Source: Bacillota bacterium (GTDB taxonomy: Bacteria; Bacillota; Clostridia; Lachnospirales; Lachnospiraceae). From it: 22,763 nt of DNA. The notes under the pieces were generated by a model that saw only the letters and a list, made by a program, of their open reading frames with translations, searched no databases and was not told where the DNA came from. The first letter of the stretch is position 1. Each line of letters starts with the position of its first letter. The DNA lies in the NCBI GenBank assembly GCA_023436065.1, contig JAEZKU010000050.1, forward strand, positions 1 to 22,763. The letters run 5' to 3'. Of this stretch, positions 16,245 through 22,763 are shown piece by piece. Made by a program: the position numbers and the translations under genes.

Positions 16245-16263
16245 GGGGGAGAAAATCTTCCCC
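16245..16263 (+). promoter_or_regulatory. GC-rich hairpin ahead of the proA ribosome binding site
   Basis: GGGGGAGA (16245-16252) pairs with TCTTCCCC (16256-16263): eight pairs including one G-U, with an AAA loop. The proA ribosome binding site contains GGGGAA (16275-16280), which could instead pair with TTCCCC (16258-16263). The two G tracts therefore compete for one C tract. No T run follows, so it is not an obvious terminator. A regulatory role is inferred. Confidence 0.5.
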
Positions 16264-16288
16264 ATAAAAGAAAAGGGGAAAATTGCTT

Positions 16289-17536
16289 ATGAACTATCTC
16301 GAACAGCTTGGCACGAATGCAAAGAAAGCGGCAGCTGTGCTAAACCTGATGGGGCAGGAGGAGAAGAACAAAGCTCTGCGGGCATGTGCTCAGGCATTAC
16401 TTGATGCAGAAGAAGAAATTCTGGCTGCGAATGAAATTGATGTAAAAGCAGCGATCAATAACGGAGTGAAGAGCTCCTTGATTGACAGACTTAGATTAAC
16501 GAAGGAACGACTAACCGCAATGGCTGACGGACTAAAGGACATCTGTGCTTTACCCGATCCTGTCGGAGAGGTTTTATCTATGACGGTACGGCCCAACGGG
16601 CTGACCATAGGGCAGAAGGTGGTTCCTCTCGGAGTCATCGGAATTATTTATGAATCGAGACCAAATGTTACTGCAGATGCCTTTGGTTTATGTTTCAAGA
16701 CGGGTAATGCGGTCATTTTAAGAGGTGGCAGCGATGCGATTCATTCCAACTCAGTAATCGTAAAGTCTCTTAGAAAGGGCTTGAAGCAGTCTGGTTGTAA
16801 CGAGGATGCCTTACAGCTGATCGAGGATACCTCCAGAGAAGTCGCAAAGGAGTTTATGCGACTCAATGGCTATATTGATGTATTGATACCGAGAGGCGGT
16901 GCGGGACTGATCAAAACAGTGGTGGAGAACAGTACGATTCCTGTTATCGAGACGGGCACCGGTAACTGTCATGTCTATGTCGATGAATACGCTGATTTTG
17001 CTATGGCGCTGGATATCATAGACAATGCGAAGACACAACGCCTTGGTGTATGCAATACCTGCGAGTCTCTGGTGATTCATGAAAAGATCAGCAAGGAGTT
17101 CATCCCTTTGGTGTACGAGAGACTTCATGCCAAGGAAATCGAAATCCGTGCCGACGAACGCGGCTGTGCCATTGCCAGTGGCTGTGTTCCTGCGACGGAG
17201 GAGGATTACGCTACAGAATATCTCGATAAAATCATCTCACTGAAGGTTGTGGACAGCATCGAGGAAGCGATTGCGCACATCAATCATTACAGCACGAAGC
17301 ATTCGGAGTCTATTGTTACCAAGGATTATGATCATGCGATGAAGTTCTTAAACGAGATTGATTCCGCTGCAGTCTATGTCAATGCCTCCACCAGATTTAC
17401 CGATGGTTATGAATTCGGCTTTGGTGCAGAGATCGGCATCAGTACCCAGAAGCTGCATGCCAGAGGACCGATGGGATTGAAGGCGCTGACGACTACGAAG
17501 TATATTATATTCGGTAACGGACAAATCAGAAAATAA
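16289..17536 (+). CDS. proA: Gamma-glutamyl phosphate reductase
   Basis: ProA reduces gamma-glutamyl phosphate to glutamate semialdehyde with NADPH, the second step of proline synthesis. The 415-residue protein is full length for the family. Visible signatures are the GVIGIIYESRPNVTADA segment, GNAVILRGGSDA, the VIETGTGNCHVYVD strand, the active-site cysteine in GVCNTCESLV (Cys255) and the C-terminal FGFGAEIGISTQKLHARGPMGL. I chose ATG 16289 because AAAAGGGG (16271-16278) lies 10 bases away; an in-frame TTG at 16283 would be too close to it. It is downstream of the folate cyclo-ligase gene by 54 bases, with a hairpin in between that might affect expression. Confidence 0.97.
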   Translation: MNYLEQLGTNAKKAAAVLNLMGQEEKNKALRACAQALLDAEEEILAANEIDVKAAINNGVKSSLIDRLRLTKERLTAMADGLKDICALPDPVGEVLSMTVRPNGLTIGQKVVPLGVIGIIYESRPNVTADAFGLCFKTGNAVILRGGSDAIHSNSVIVKSLRKGLKQSGCNEDALQLIEDTSREVAKEFMRLNGYIDVLIPRGGAGLIKTVVENSTIPVIETGTGNCHVYVDEYADFAMALDIIDNAKTQRLGVCNTCESLVIHEKISKEFIPLVYERLHAKEIEIRADERGCAIASGCVPATEEDYATEYLDKIISLKVVDSIEEAIAHINHYSTKHSESIVTKDYDHAMKFLNEIDSAAVYVNASTRFTDGYEFGFGAEIGISTQKLHARGPMGLKALTTTKYIIFGNGQIRK

Positions 17537-17591
17537 TAAATGAATTTACGACCAGATAAGTATGATAAAAGGAAAGGAAAAGGATAGGTAA

Positions 17592-18560
17592 ATGGAAGAA
17601 AAAAAGATTTATGATTATCCAACGGGGAACAGCTTCAAAGCTTTTATGAAGCGTTTTGGAAAAATCATCGGAATCCTTATTGTATTAGTTGTGATTGCTA
17701 TCCTCGTATTTGGCTCCTTCTTCACGATTAAGGAGCAGGAACAGGCAGTCGTTACTACCTTTGGTAAAGCTAAGACTGTCAGTACAGCAGGTCTGCATTT
17801 CAAGATTCCTTTGGTGCAGAAAGTACAGAAGGTTGATACGACGATCCAGGGCTTCTCAATCGGTTATGATATGGCGACCAATGAAAAAAATGAAACAGAA
17901 TCCATGATGATCACGAATGATTTCAACTTTGTCAATGTTGATTTCTTCGTGGAATATAAGGTTTCAGATCCGGTAAAGGCATTGTATGCCTCGGTGGAGC
18001 CTGTGACTATTTTAAAGAATATTGCACAGAGCAGTATTCGTATGGTCATCGGAAGCTATACCGTGGACAGTGTCATCACTACAGGTAAGAACGAGATTCA
18101 ATCTACAATTAAAGAATCAATCTTAGATAAACTCAGTAAACAGGATATCGGTATTCAGTTGGTTAATATCTCAATTCAGGATGCAGAGCCGCCGACAGAT
18201 AAGGTTATGGAAGCCTTTAAGTCTGTAGAGACCGCGAAGCAGGCCAAAGAAACTGAAGTAAATAATGCAAACAAGTATCGTAACGAGGAGCTGCCCAAGG
18301 CTGAGGCCAAGGTGGATCAGATCTTGCAGGAAGCTGAGACACAGAAGACACAGAGAATTAACGAAGCGAATGCTGAGGTTGCAAAATTCAATGAGATGTT
18401 TGCCGAGTATATGAAAAACCCGACTATCACAAAGCAAAGAATGTTCTATGAGGCTATGGAGGATGTACTTCCTTCCCTGAAGGTAATCATCGACAGTGGT
18501 GATAGCGGAATTTCCAAACTCCTGCCTTTGGACAGTTTGATCGAAGGAGGGGATAAATAA
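17592..18560 (+). CDS. hflK: HflK-like SPFH/band-7 membrane protein
   Basis: This 322-residue membrane protein has one N-terminal transmembrane segment (about residues 25-45) and a band-7/SPFH domain starting at EQEQAVVTTFGKAKTVSTAGLHFKIP. A charged helical region (about 210-280), rich in Glu, Ala and Lys, should form the long coiled coil of this family. In Escherichia coli, HflK and HflC form a cage around the FtsH protease. The HflK assignment is supported by the order with the second SPFH gene and by the loop position after the transmembrane segment. The Gly-rich cytoplasmic N-terminus of the Escherichia protein is missing, so it may be a more general SPFH pair. AAAAGGA precedes ATG 17592. 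Its stop shares one base with the next start. Confidence 0.82.
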   Translation: MEEKKIYDYPTGNSFKAFMKRFGKIIGILIVLVVIAILVFGSFFTIKEQEQAVVTTFGKAKTVSTAGLHFKIPLVQKVQKVDTTIQGFSIGYDMATNEKNETESMMITNDFNFVNVDFFVEYKVSDPVKALYASVEPVTILKNIAQSSIRMVIGSYTVDSVITTGKNEIQSTIKESILDKLSKQDIGIQLVNISIQDAEPPTDKVMEAFKSVETAKQAKETEVNNANKYRNEELPKAEAKVDQILQEAETQKTQRINEANAEVAKFNEMFAEYMKNPTITKQRMFYEAMEDVLPSLKVIIDSGDSGISKLLPLDSLIEGGDK

Positions 18561-19441
18561 TGAATAAAGGTAAAAAGATAACCGGAATTTTATTGGCTGT
18601 CATCGTAATCGCAGTGTTGATTATATTATCCTCAACAGCGATCGTCACTCAGGAGAATCAATATACCTTAGTGAAGAGATTTGGAAAAATTGAACGCGTC
18701 ATCGACGAGGCCGGACTGTCTGTAAGAACCCCTTTTATTGAGACCATCGCAATTGTTCCGAAGAATATCCAGTTTTACGATATGCCGGAATCCGATGTCA
18801 TCACTATGGATAAGAAGACTATGGTAGCTGACAGCTATGTGTTATGGAAGATTAAAGATCCGATTAAATTTGCCCAGACCCTGAATGCTTCTGTCACTCA
18901 GGCAGAGAGCAGACTTGATACCACCGTTTACAATTCCATGAAAATTGTAATCAGCGGCCTTTCTCAGGCAGATGTCATCAGTGGCAGAGATGGAGAGCTG
19001 AATGAGGCATTCATGAAAAGTATCGGTAATTCGATGGAGCAGTACGGTATCGAATTAATCGCAGTAGAGACCAAACACCTGGATCTGCCCAGTGACAATA
19101 AGAACGCAGTATTTGACCGAATGATTTCAGAACGTGCACAGATTGCCGCTACCTATACGGCAGAAGGTCTGTCTGAGGCTCAGAAGATTAAGAATGCTAC
19201 GGATAAAGAGGTTGCGATCAGTATATCAAATGCAGAAGCACAGGCAGCGAAGATCACTGCCGAGGGTGAGGCGGAATACATGAGAACCCTTTCCAAAGCT
19301 TACTCTGACAAAGACAGGGCAGAATTTTATACCTTTATCCGTTCCCTGGAGACAGCGAGAGCTTCTTTGACAGGAGAGAAAAAGACCTTGATCCTGTCCA
19401 AGGATTCACCGATCGCACAGATCTTCTATAGTGATAAATAA
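18560..19441 (+). CDS. hflC: HflC-like SPFH/band-7 membrane protein
   Basis: The 293-residue product is the partner of the preceding gene. It has an N-terminal transmembrane segment (about residues 8-28), an SPFH domain from QENQYTLVKRFGKIERV, the MDKKTMVADSYVLWKI strand, and a helical region with SERAQIAATYTAEGLSEA and AEAQAAKITAEGEAEY, the typical HflC pattern. Its C-terminal end (SLTGEKKTLILSKDSP) matches the family cap region. ATG 18560 overlaps the TAA of the upstream gene (TAATG), with AAGGAGGGG (18544-18552) before it, so translation is probably coupled and production balanced. No ftsH or hflX is nearby, so the protease partner is elsewhere in the genome, if it exists. Confidence 0.88.
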   Translation: MNKGKKITGILLAVIVIAVLIILSSTAIVTQENQYTLVKRFGKIERVIDEAGLSVRTPFIETIAIVPKNIQFYDMPESDVITMDKKTMVADSYVLWKIKDPIKFAQTLNASVTQAESRLDTTVYNSMKIVISGLSQADVISGRDGELNEAFMKSIGNSMEQYGIELIAVETKHLDLPSDNKNAVFDRMISERAQIAATYTAEGLSEAQKIKNATDKEVAISISNAEAQAAKITAEGEAEYMRTLSKAYSDKDRAEFYTFIRSLETARASLTGEKKTLILSKDSPIAQIFYSDK

Positions 19442-19538
19442 GAATAACGCCTGCTAATAAAGCTTTCATCAATCCTACTCATCATAATACAACCTGTTCA
19501 CGCATAAAATGATGTGAATGTGAATTGCAGGTGTTGAC

Positions 19539-20504
19539 ATGATAGTAAATTTGATGGAAGAAGACTTTGATTATGATAAAATAATATTAACTTCGAAAGT
19601 TTTGGCGAAACAATATCATACAATTATCAAATATGTCACGATTGGAGAGTCCCACGACAATCGTGACATAGTTTTGCTTAAACTGGGATCAGGTCAAAAA
19701 TATATGGTATGCGTCGGCGGGGTGCATGGCAGAGAATCAATCAATCCTGTAGTCCTGCTGCGGATCATCGAATATTATGCAGAGTATTATATGAATTACC
19801 GTGAGCAGAGATATGATCTGATGAGGAAGCTGAAAAGTCCAAATCTGTATCTGAAAGAAGAATATGTGCGGATGCTTTACGGTGCCTGTATCAATGAACT
19901 GTTAAAAACCTTTACTATCCTGATTGTTCCTCTTTTAAATCCGGATGGATATATGATATCATTAAAGGGTTACGAGGTCATTGGTAACCACGAATTAAAG
20001 GAACAGTGCCTGGCGATGGGGCAGCCCTATCCGGAGTGGAAATACAATGGCAGAGGAGTCGATATCAACCGTAATTTCCCCTGCCGTCTCTGGAGGCCAA
20101 AGCATATGTCAGATACCCCTGCCAGCGAAAATGAGACGAAAGCCTTGATCAGACTCTTTCATGATTACCGCACCAGAGGCTTTTTGGATTTTCATTCGAG
20201 AGGAAAACAAATTTATTATTACCGGAGCCAGATGCCGGATAGCTATAACAAAAAGCAATTAGAAATCGCCAGCCGTTTTCAGAATATCACGGATTATGTA
20301 CTGATGCCGCCGGAGGATGAGGTGGAAACCGGTGACAGCGGCGGTAATACCGTACATTATTATTCGGAGATGTTCAATAAACCGGCTTTGACTATAGAAA
20401 CCGTTGAGGAAGAAGCAACCTTCCCGATGAATTGGCAATATCGATTACAGACCTTTGAGGAATTAAAGAATTTGATTTTTGAATTCGGAAGTATGATTAT
20501 TTAG
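19539..20504 (+). CDS. M14-family zinc metallopeptidase, apparently cytoplasmic
   Basis: The 321-residue product carries the M14 carboxypeptidase catalytic set: HGRE (His63, Glu66), NPDGY (134-138), DINRNFP (Asn177-Arg178 substrate carboxylate region), LDFHSRG (His219) and TIETVEE (catalytic Glu287). There is no signal peptide or membrane segment, and no LysM or other wall-binding domain, so it looks cytoplasmic. Clostridial relatives are often called carboxypeptidases or gamma-D-glutamyl-meso-diaminopimelate peptidases; muropeptide recycling is a reasonable but unproven role. A roughly 65-residue stretch separates the zinc motif from NPDG. The ribosome binding site is poor (GCAGGTG, 19527-19533) and may be part of a weak stem with 19492-19496. 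The gene lies 97 bases after hflC and 19 bases before miaB. Confidence 0.88.
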   Translation: MIVNLMEEDFDYDKIILTSKVLAKQYHTIIKYVTIGESHDNRDIVLLKLGSGQKYMVCVGGVHGRESINPVVLLRIIEYYAEYYMNYREQRYDLMRKLKSPNLYLKEEYVRMLYGACINELLKTFTILIVPLLNPDGYMISLKGYEVIGNHELKEQCLAMGQPYPEWKYNGRGVDINRNFPCRLWRPKHMSDTPASENETKALIRLFHDYRTRGFLDFHSRGKQIYYYRSQMPDSYNKKQLEIASRFQNITDYVLMPPEDEVETGDSGGNTVHYYSEMFNKPALTIETVEEEATFPMNWQYRLQTFEELKNLIFEFGSMII

Positions 20505-20523
20505 ATGGAGGAACTTTTGGGTA

Positions 20524-21945
20524 ATGGAAAATAACATTGCAAATGGTAACGATCTCGAGGCTGCAAAGCAGCTTCAGATCATGAATGAACTTAGGGTAAC
20601 CTTTGAGAAAGAATATGAAAAGACAGGGAAAAGAAAGACCTACCACATCGAGACCTTCGGTTGCCAGATGAACAGCCGTGATTCAGAGAAAATATCCGGC
20701 ATTTTAAAACAGATTGGATACGAGGAGACAGATTCCGAGGATGCGGATTTTGTCCTTTATAATACCTGTACCGTCAGAGAGAATGCAAATAATCGTGTCT
20801 ATGGAAGACTTGGCTATCTGGGTAAGCTAAAGCAGAAGCATCCGGGCATGATTATTGCTCTCTGCGGCTGTATGATGCAGGAGGCTACAGCTGTAGAAAA
20901 GATAAAAACCAGCTATCGCTTCGTCGATATTATTTTTGGAACTCATAATATCTTTAAGCTTGCAGAGCTGCTGCAGACACGACTTGATTCAAAGCGTATG
21001 GTTATCGATCTCTGGAAGAACACGGATATGATCGTGGAGAATCTGCCGAATGACCGTAAATATCATTTTAAAGCGGGAGTAAATATCATGTTCGGCTGTA
21101 ATAATTTCTGCAGCTATTGCATCGTACCTTATGTCAGAGGCAGGGAGAGAAGCCGTAATCCGGAAGATATTATCGCTGAAATCAAGGGTCTGGCGGCTGA
21201 CGGTGTCGTAGAGATCATGCTTTTGGGGCAGAACGTCAATTCCTACGGTAAGAATCTGGACAAGCCCATGAGCTTTGCCGGTCTTTTAAAGGAGATTGAG
21301 AAGATAGATGGAATTGAGCGTATCCGCTTTATGACCTCCCATCCGAAGGATCTTTCCGACGAGCTGATCGAGGTTATGAAGAACAGCAGGAAGATCTGTA
21401 AACACCTTCATCTGCCGCTTCAATCCGGAAGCAGCCGGATACTGAAGATTATGAACCGCCGTTATACTAAGGAAAGCTACCTTGAACTGGTGGACAAAAT
21501 CCGGAAAGCGGTACCCGATATCTCATTGACAACCGATATCATTGTCGGTTTCCCGGGTGAAACGGAAGAGGACTTTGAAGAAACGATGGATGTGGTAAGA
21601 AAAGTAGGGTATGACAGTGCTTTTACTTTCCTTTATTCTAAGAGAACGGGAACACCTGCCGCTACGATGGAGGACCAGGTAGAGGAAGCTGTTGCCATGC
21701 AGCGCTTTGATCGTCTTCTGAAGGAAATCCAGGATAACTCATCCAGGCTCTGTGGTAAGGAAGTGCATACCACGCAAAAGGTTCTTGTAGAAGAGGTGAA
21801 CGAACAGGATCCGGGACTTTTAACCGGAAGACTGAGCAATAACCTTTTGGTGCATTTTCCGGGAGACGCTCAGTACATCGGTAAAATCGTGGAGGTATAT
21901 CTGGAGGAAAGCAAGGGCTTCTATTATATGGGAAGTTTAAAGTAA
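20524..21945 (+). CDS. miaB: tRNA-2-methylthio-N6-dimethylallyladenosine synthase
   Basis: MiaB is a radical-SAM methylthiotransferase that adds a methylthio group to i6A37 in tRNAs reading UNN codons. The 473-residue protein has a leading ~40-residue charged extension, then the N-terminal methylthiotransferase domain with Cys47 (TFGCQMN), Cys82 (NTCTVREN) and Cys116 (CGCMMQE) as ligands of the auxiliary cluster. The radical-SAM motif has Cys192, Cys196 and Cys199 in FGCNNFCSYCIVPYVRGRERS. Later come LGQNVNSYG, HLPLQSGSSRILKIMNRRYT and a C-terminal TRAM domain. All cluster cysteines are present, so it should be active. GGAGGA at 20507-20512 is the ribosome binding site, about 11 bases before ATG 20524. 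A strong terminator follows. Confidence 0.97.
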   Translation: MENNIANGNDLEAAKQLQIMNELRVTFEKEYEKTGKRKTYHIETFGCQMNSRDSEKISGILKQIGYEETDSEDADFVLYNTCTVRENANNRVYGRLGYLGKLKQKHPGMIIALCGCMMQEATAVEKIKTSYRFVDIIFGTHNIFKLAELLQTRLDSKRMVIDLWKNTDMIVENLPNDRKYHFKAGVNIMFGCNNFCSYCIVPYVRGRERSRNPEDIIAEIKGLAADGVVEIMLLGQNVNSYGKNLDKPMSFAGLLKEIEKIDGIERIRFMTSHPKDLSDELIEVMKNSRKICKHLHLPLQSGSSRILKIMNRRYTKESYLELVDKIRKAVPDISLTTDIIVGFPGETEEDFEETMDVVRKVGYDSAFTFLYSKRTGTPAATMEDQVEEAVAMQRFDRLLKEIQDNSSRLCGKEVHTTQKVLVEEVNEQDPGLLTGRLSNNLLVHFPGDAQYIGKIVEVYLEESKGFYYMGSLK

Positions 21946-21968
21946 AACAGATAACATAATTTCTCTTG

Positions 21969-22040
21969 AAGAAGCGTGTAATTAATTTTCATAATGAAGC
22001 CTTAGCTTTGTTTGAAATTAATTACGTGCTTCTTTTATGT
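21969..22040 (+). terminator. Strong terminator after miaB
   Basis: The arm 21969-21989 pairs with 22014-22034 over about 20 bp, with two G-U pairs, and is followed by TTTT (22033-22036). The loop contains its own small stem, AAGC (21997-22000) with GCTT (22005-22008). It lies about 24 bases after the miaB stop. Confidence 0.88.
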
Positions 22041-22059
22041 AATAGGAAGCTCGGGCACG

Positions 22060-22083
22060 AAAGTGTCAGCTTGCTGACACTTT
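22060..22083. terminator. Perfect 11-bp inverted repeat with a CUUG loop (possible second terminator)
   Basis: AAAGTGTCAGC (22060-22070) and GCTGACACTTT (22073-22083) are perfectly complementary and separated by TT. As RNA the tip would be a CUUG tetraloop closed by G-C, a known stable loop. The trailing TTTATAT is a weak T tract. It could be a back-up terminator for miaB or, on the other strand, a symmetric structure. Confidence 0.65.
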
Positions 22084-22253
22084 ATATCTATAGGTAAACG
22101 TGGTAATGTTGGAGATGACTCGAATTATGAATAATTAAACATATTTATGATAAAAAATAGATTTATTCTGATCATATAGTACTTGGTCCCGAGAATTGTC
22201 CAATATATTGGTACTGTATTTTGTCATAATAGATAAATTATTCGTGAGCACAC

Positions 22254-22282
22254 TTGACATATTAGTAAAAACAGTATAAAAT
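22254..22282 (+). promoter_or_regulatory. Sigma-A promoter for rny
   Basis: TTGACA (22254-22259) and TAAAAT (22277-22282) lie 17 bases apart; TATAAA (22275-22280) is an alternative -10 at 15 bases. Transcription would begin near 22289, giving a leader of about 137 bases before the rny start. Confidence 0.75.
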
Positions 22283-22410
22283 TTAAGTGTTGTATTTCCA
22301 TGACAAGAGTACTGAATATAAAATTAAAATATTTTTAACTAAAGAATTCTATCTTTTTTAAAAATGTATAATTTTACGATTGACTCTTGAATTGTACAAT
22401 GAAAACTAAA

Positions 22411-22425
22411 TAAGGAGGTGCTCCT
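22411..22425 (+). promoter_or_regulatory. Full-length Shine-Dalgarno inside a small hairpin before rny
   Basis: TAAGGAGGTG (22411-22420) is complementary to ten bases at the conserved 3' end of 16S rRNA. AGGAG (22413-22417) can also pair with CTCCT (22421-22425), leaving a GTG triloop and placing the base of the stem directly against the GTG start codon at 22426. The second arm may partly mask the ribosome binding site. Confidence 0.7.
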
Positions 22426-22763
22426 GTGCCAGAGGCTTTACCATATGTAATTTCTATAGTTATTACCTTGGTGGTATCGGTTCTTCTTACCTGGTTCATC
22501 GCAAATGCTTATCATAAAAAGGTTTATGAAGCGAAAATCGGCAGTGCGGATGAGAAGGCAAGGGAAATCATAGATGAAGCTTTAAAGACAGCTGAAACTA
22601 AGAAGCGCGAAGCCTTACTCGAAGCCAAGGAAGAATCTTTAAAGGCTAAGAATGAGTTTGAGCGTGAAACTAAGGAACGTAGAGCAGAATTACAGCGCTA
22701 TGAGAAGCGGGTTCTGACTAAAGAAGAGACTTTAGATAGAAAGACCGAAGCACTGGAAAAAAA
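22426..22763 (+). CDS. rny: Ribonuclease Y, N-terminal 112 residues (3' partial)
   Basis: RNase Y is a membrane-anchored endoribonuclease that starts bulk mRNA decay in Firmicutes. The frame opens at GTG 22426 and runs out of the window without a stop. It has a short N-terminus, a transmembrane segment (about residues 7-28), then a long charged helical region typical of the RNase Y coiled coil, with AKIGSADEKAREIIDEA followed by repeated Lys/Glu-rich heptads. The KH and HD catalytic domains lie beyond the right edge. The GTG start is favoured by the strong Shine-Dalgarno at 22411-22420 (spacing about 7) and by the family's normal short N-terminus. The AT-rich leader and its own promoter suggest separate control from miaB. 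Confidence 0.92.
   Translation, partial: MPEALPYVISIVITLVVSVLLTWFIANAYHKKVYEAKIGSADEKAREIIDEALKTAETKKREALLEAKEESLKAKNEFERETKERRAELQRYEKRVLTKEETLDRKTEALEK

Larger units (their letters stand above)
21946..22425 (+). other. 480-base intergenic region between miaB and rny
   Basis: I see no gene on either strand here. In order it holds the miaB terminator (21969-22040), a hairpin with a CUUG loop (22060-22083), the 12-bp palindrome CCAATATATTGG (22200-22211), a sigma-A promoter (22254-22282) and the rny leader with its ribosome-binding-site hairpin (22411-22425). The stretch 22290-22400 is very AT-rich. The rest (about 22084-22199) shows nothing I recognise. Confidence 0.75.

Noticed and set aside
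19490..19535. Stem that would mask the M14 peptidase ribosome binding site
   Set aside because: The pairs are two 5-bp stems with a large asymmetric interior loop (ACCTG/CAGGT and TTCAC/GTGAA). This is too weak to call a regulatory element, though it is mentioned in the gene entry.
22300..22322. Second promoter-like element (ATGACA and TATAAA) in the rny leader
   Set aside because: The spacing between the hexamers is only about 11 bases, too short for a functional sigma-A promoter.

Overview
The window looks like the core chromosome of an anaerobic, spore-forming Firmicute, most likely a Lachnospiraceae/Clostridium cluster XIVa-type organism. This is inferred from moderate-to-low G+C, strong AGGAGG-type ribosome binding sites, AT-rich sigma-A promoters and sporulation-linked families (YqfC, YqfD, a SpoVB/YtgP-type flippase, a BofC-like protein). 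All genes read on the + strand. I see no rRNA, tRNA, CRISPR array, insertion sequence, phage gene or integration scar. It reads as ordinary housekeeping DNA with some unusual intergenic and domain-level details.

Layout. 1-1986: the 3' three quarters of alaS, entering from the left. 2034-2359: monocistronic rpsU with its own consensus promoter and terminator. 2395-3014: a GNAT acetyltransferase followed by a long terminator-like hairpin. 3097-7601: a tight yqfC-yqfD-phoH-HD protein-ybeY cluster in which three genes overlap; the membrane HD protein is a shortened PgpH relative with altered metal-site residues. 7588-7755: two short tandem-repeat arrays (3 x 18 bp and 5 x 21 bp) beginning inside the end of ybeY. 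7786-10650: a DUF3048 lipoprotein and a lipid/polysaccharide flippase. 10786-14410: a BofC-like membrane-anchored protein and two FAD-dependent oxidoreductases (HI0933/BaiN type and COG2509 type). 14511-17536: proB, a DUF896 protein, 5-formyltetrahydrofolate cyclo-ligase and proA. 17592-19441: an HflK/HflC-like SPFH pair. 19539-21945: an M14 metallopeptidase without a signal peptide, then miaB. 21946-22425: a 480-base gap with a strong terminator, a second hairpin and a promoter. 22426-end: the start of rny (RNase Y), cut by the window edge.

Functional themes. Translation and RNA quality control are heavily represented (alaS, rpsU, phoH, ybeY, miaB, rny). ProB and ProA give the first two steps of proline synthesis, interrupted by a one-carbon folate enzyme. 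Envelope and sporulation functions fill much of the rest.

The items most worth a second look are the hairpin-forming 21-bp repeat array after ybeY, which shows a compensatory change and keeps an open frame in register with ybeY; the remodelled PgpH-like protein; the possible RNA structures at the proA and rny ribosome binding sites; and the HflKC plus cytoplasmic M14 peptidase neighbourhood. I found no clear novel multi-gene system.
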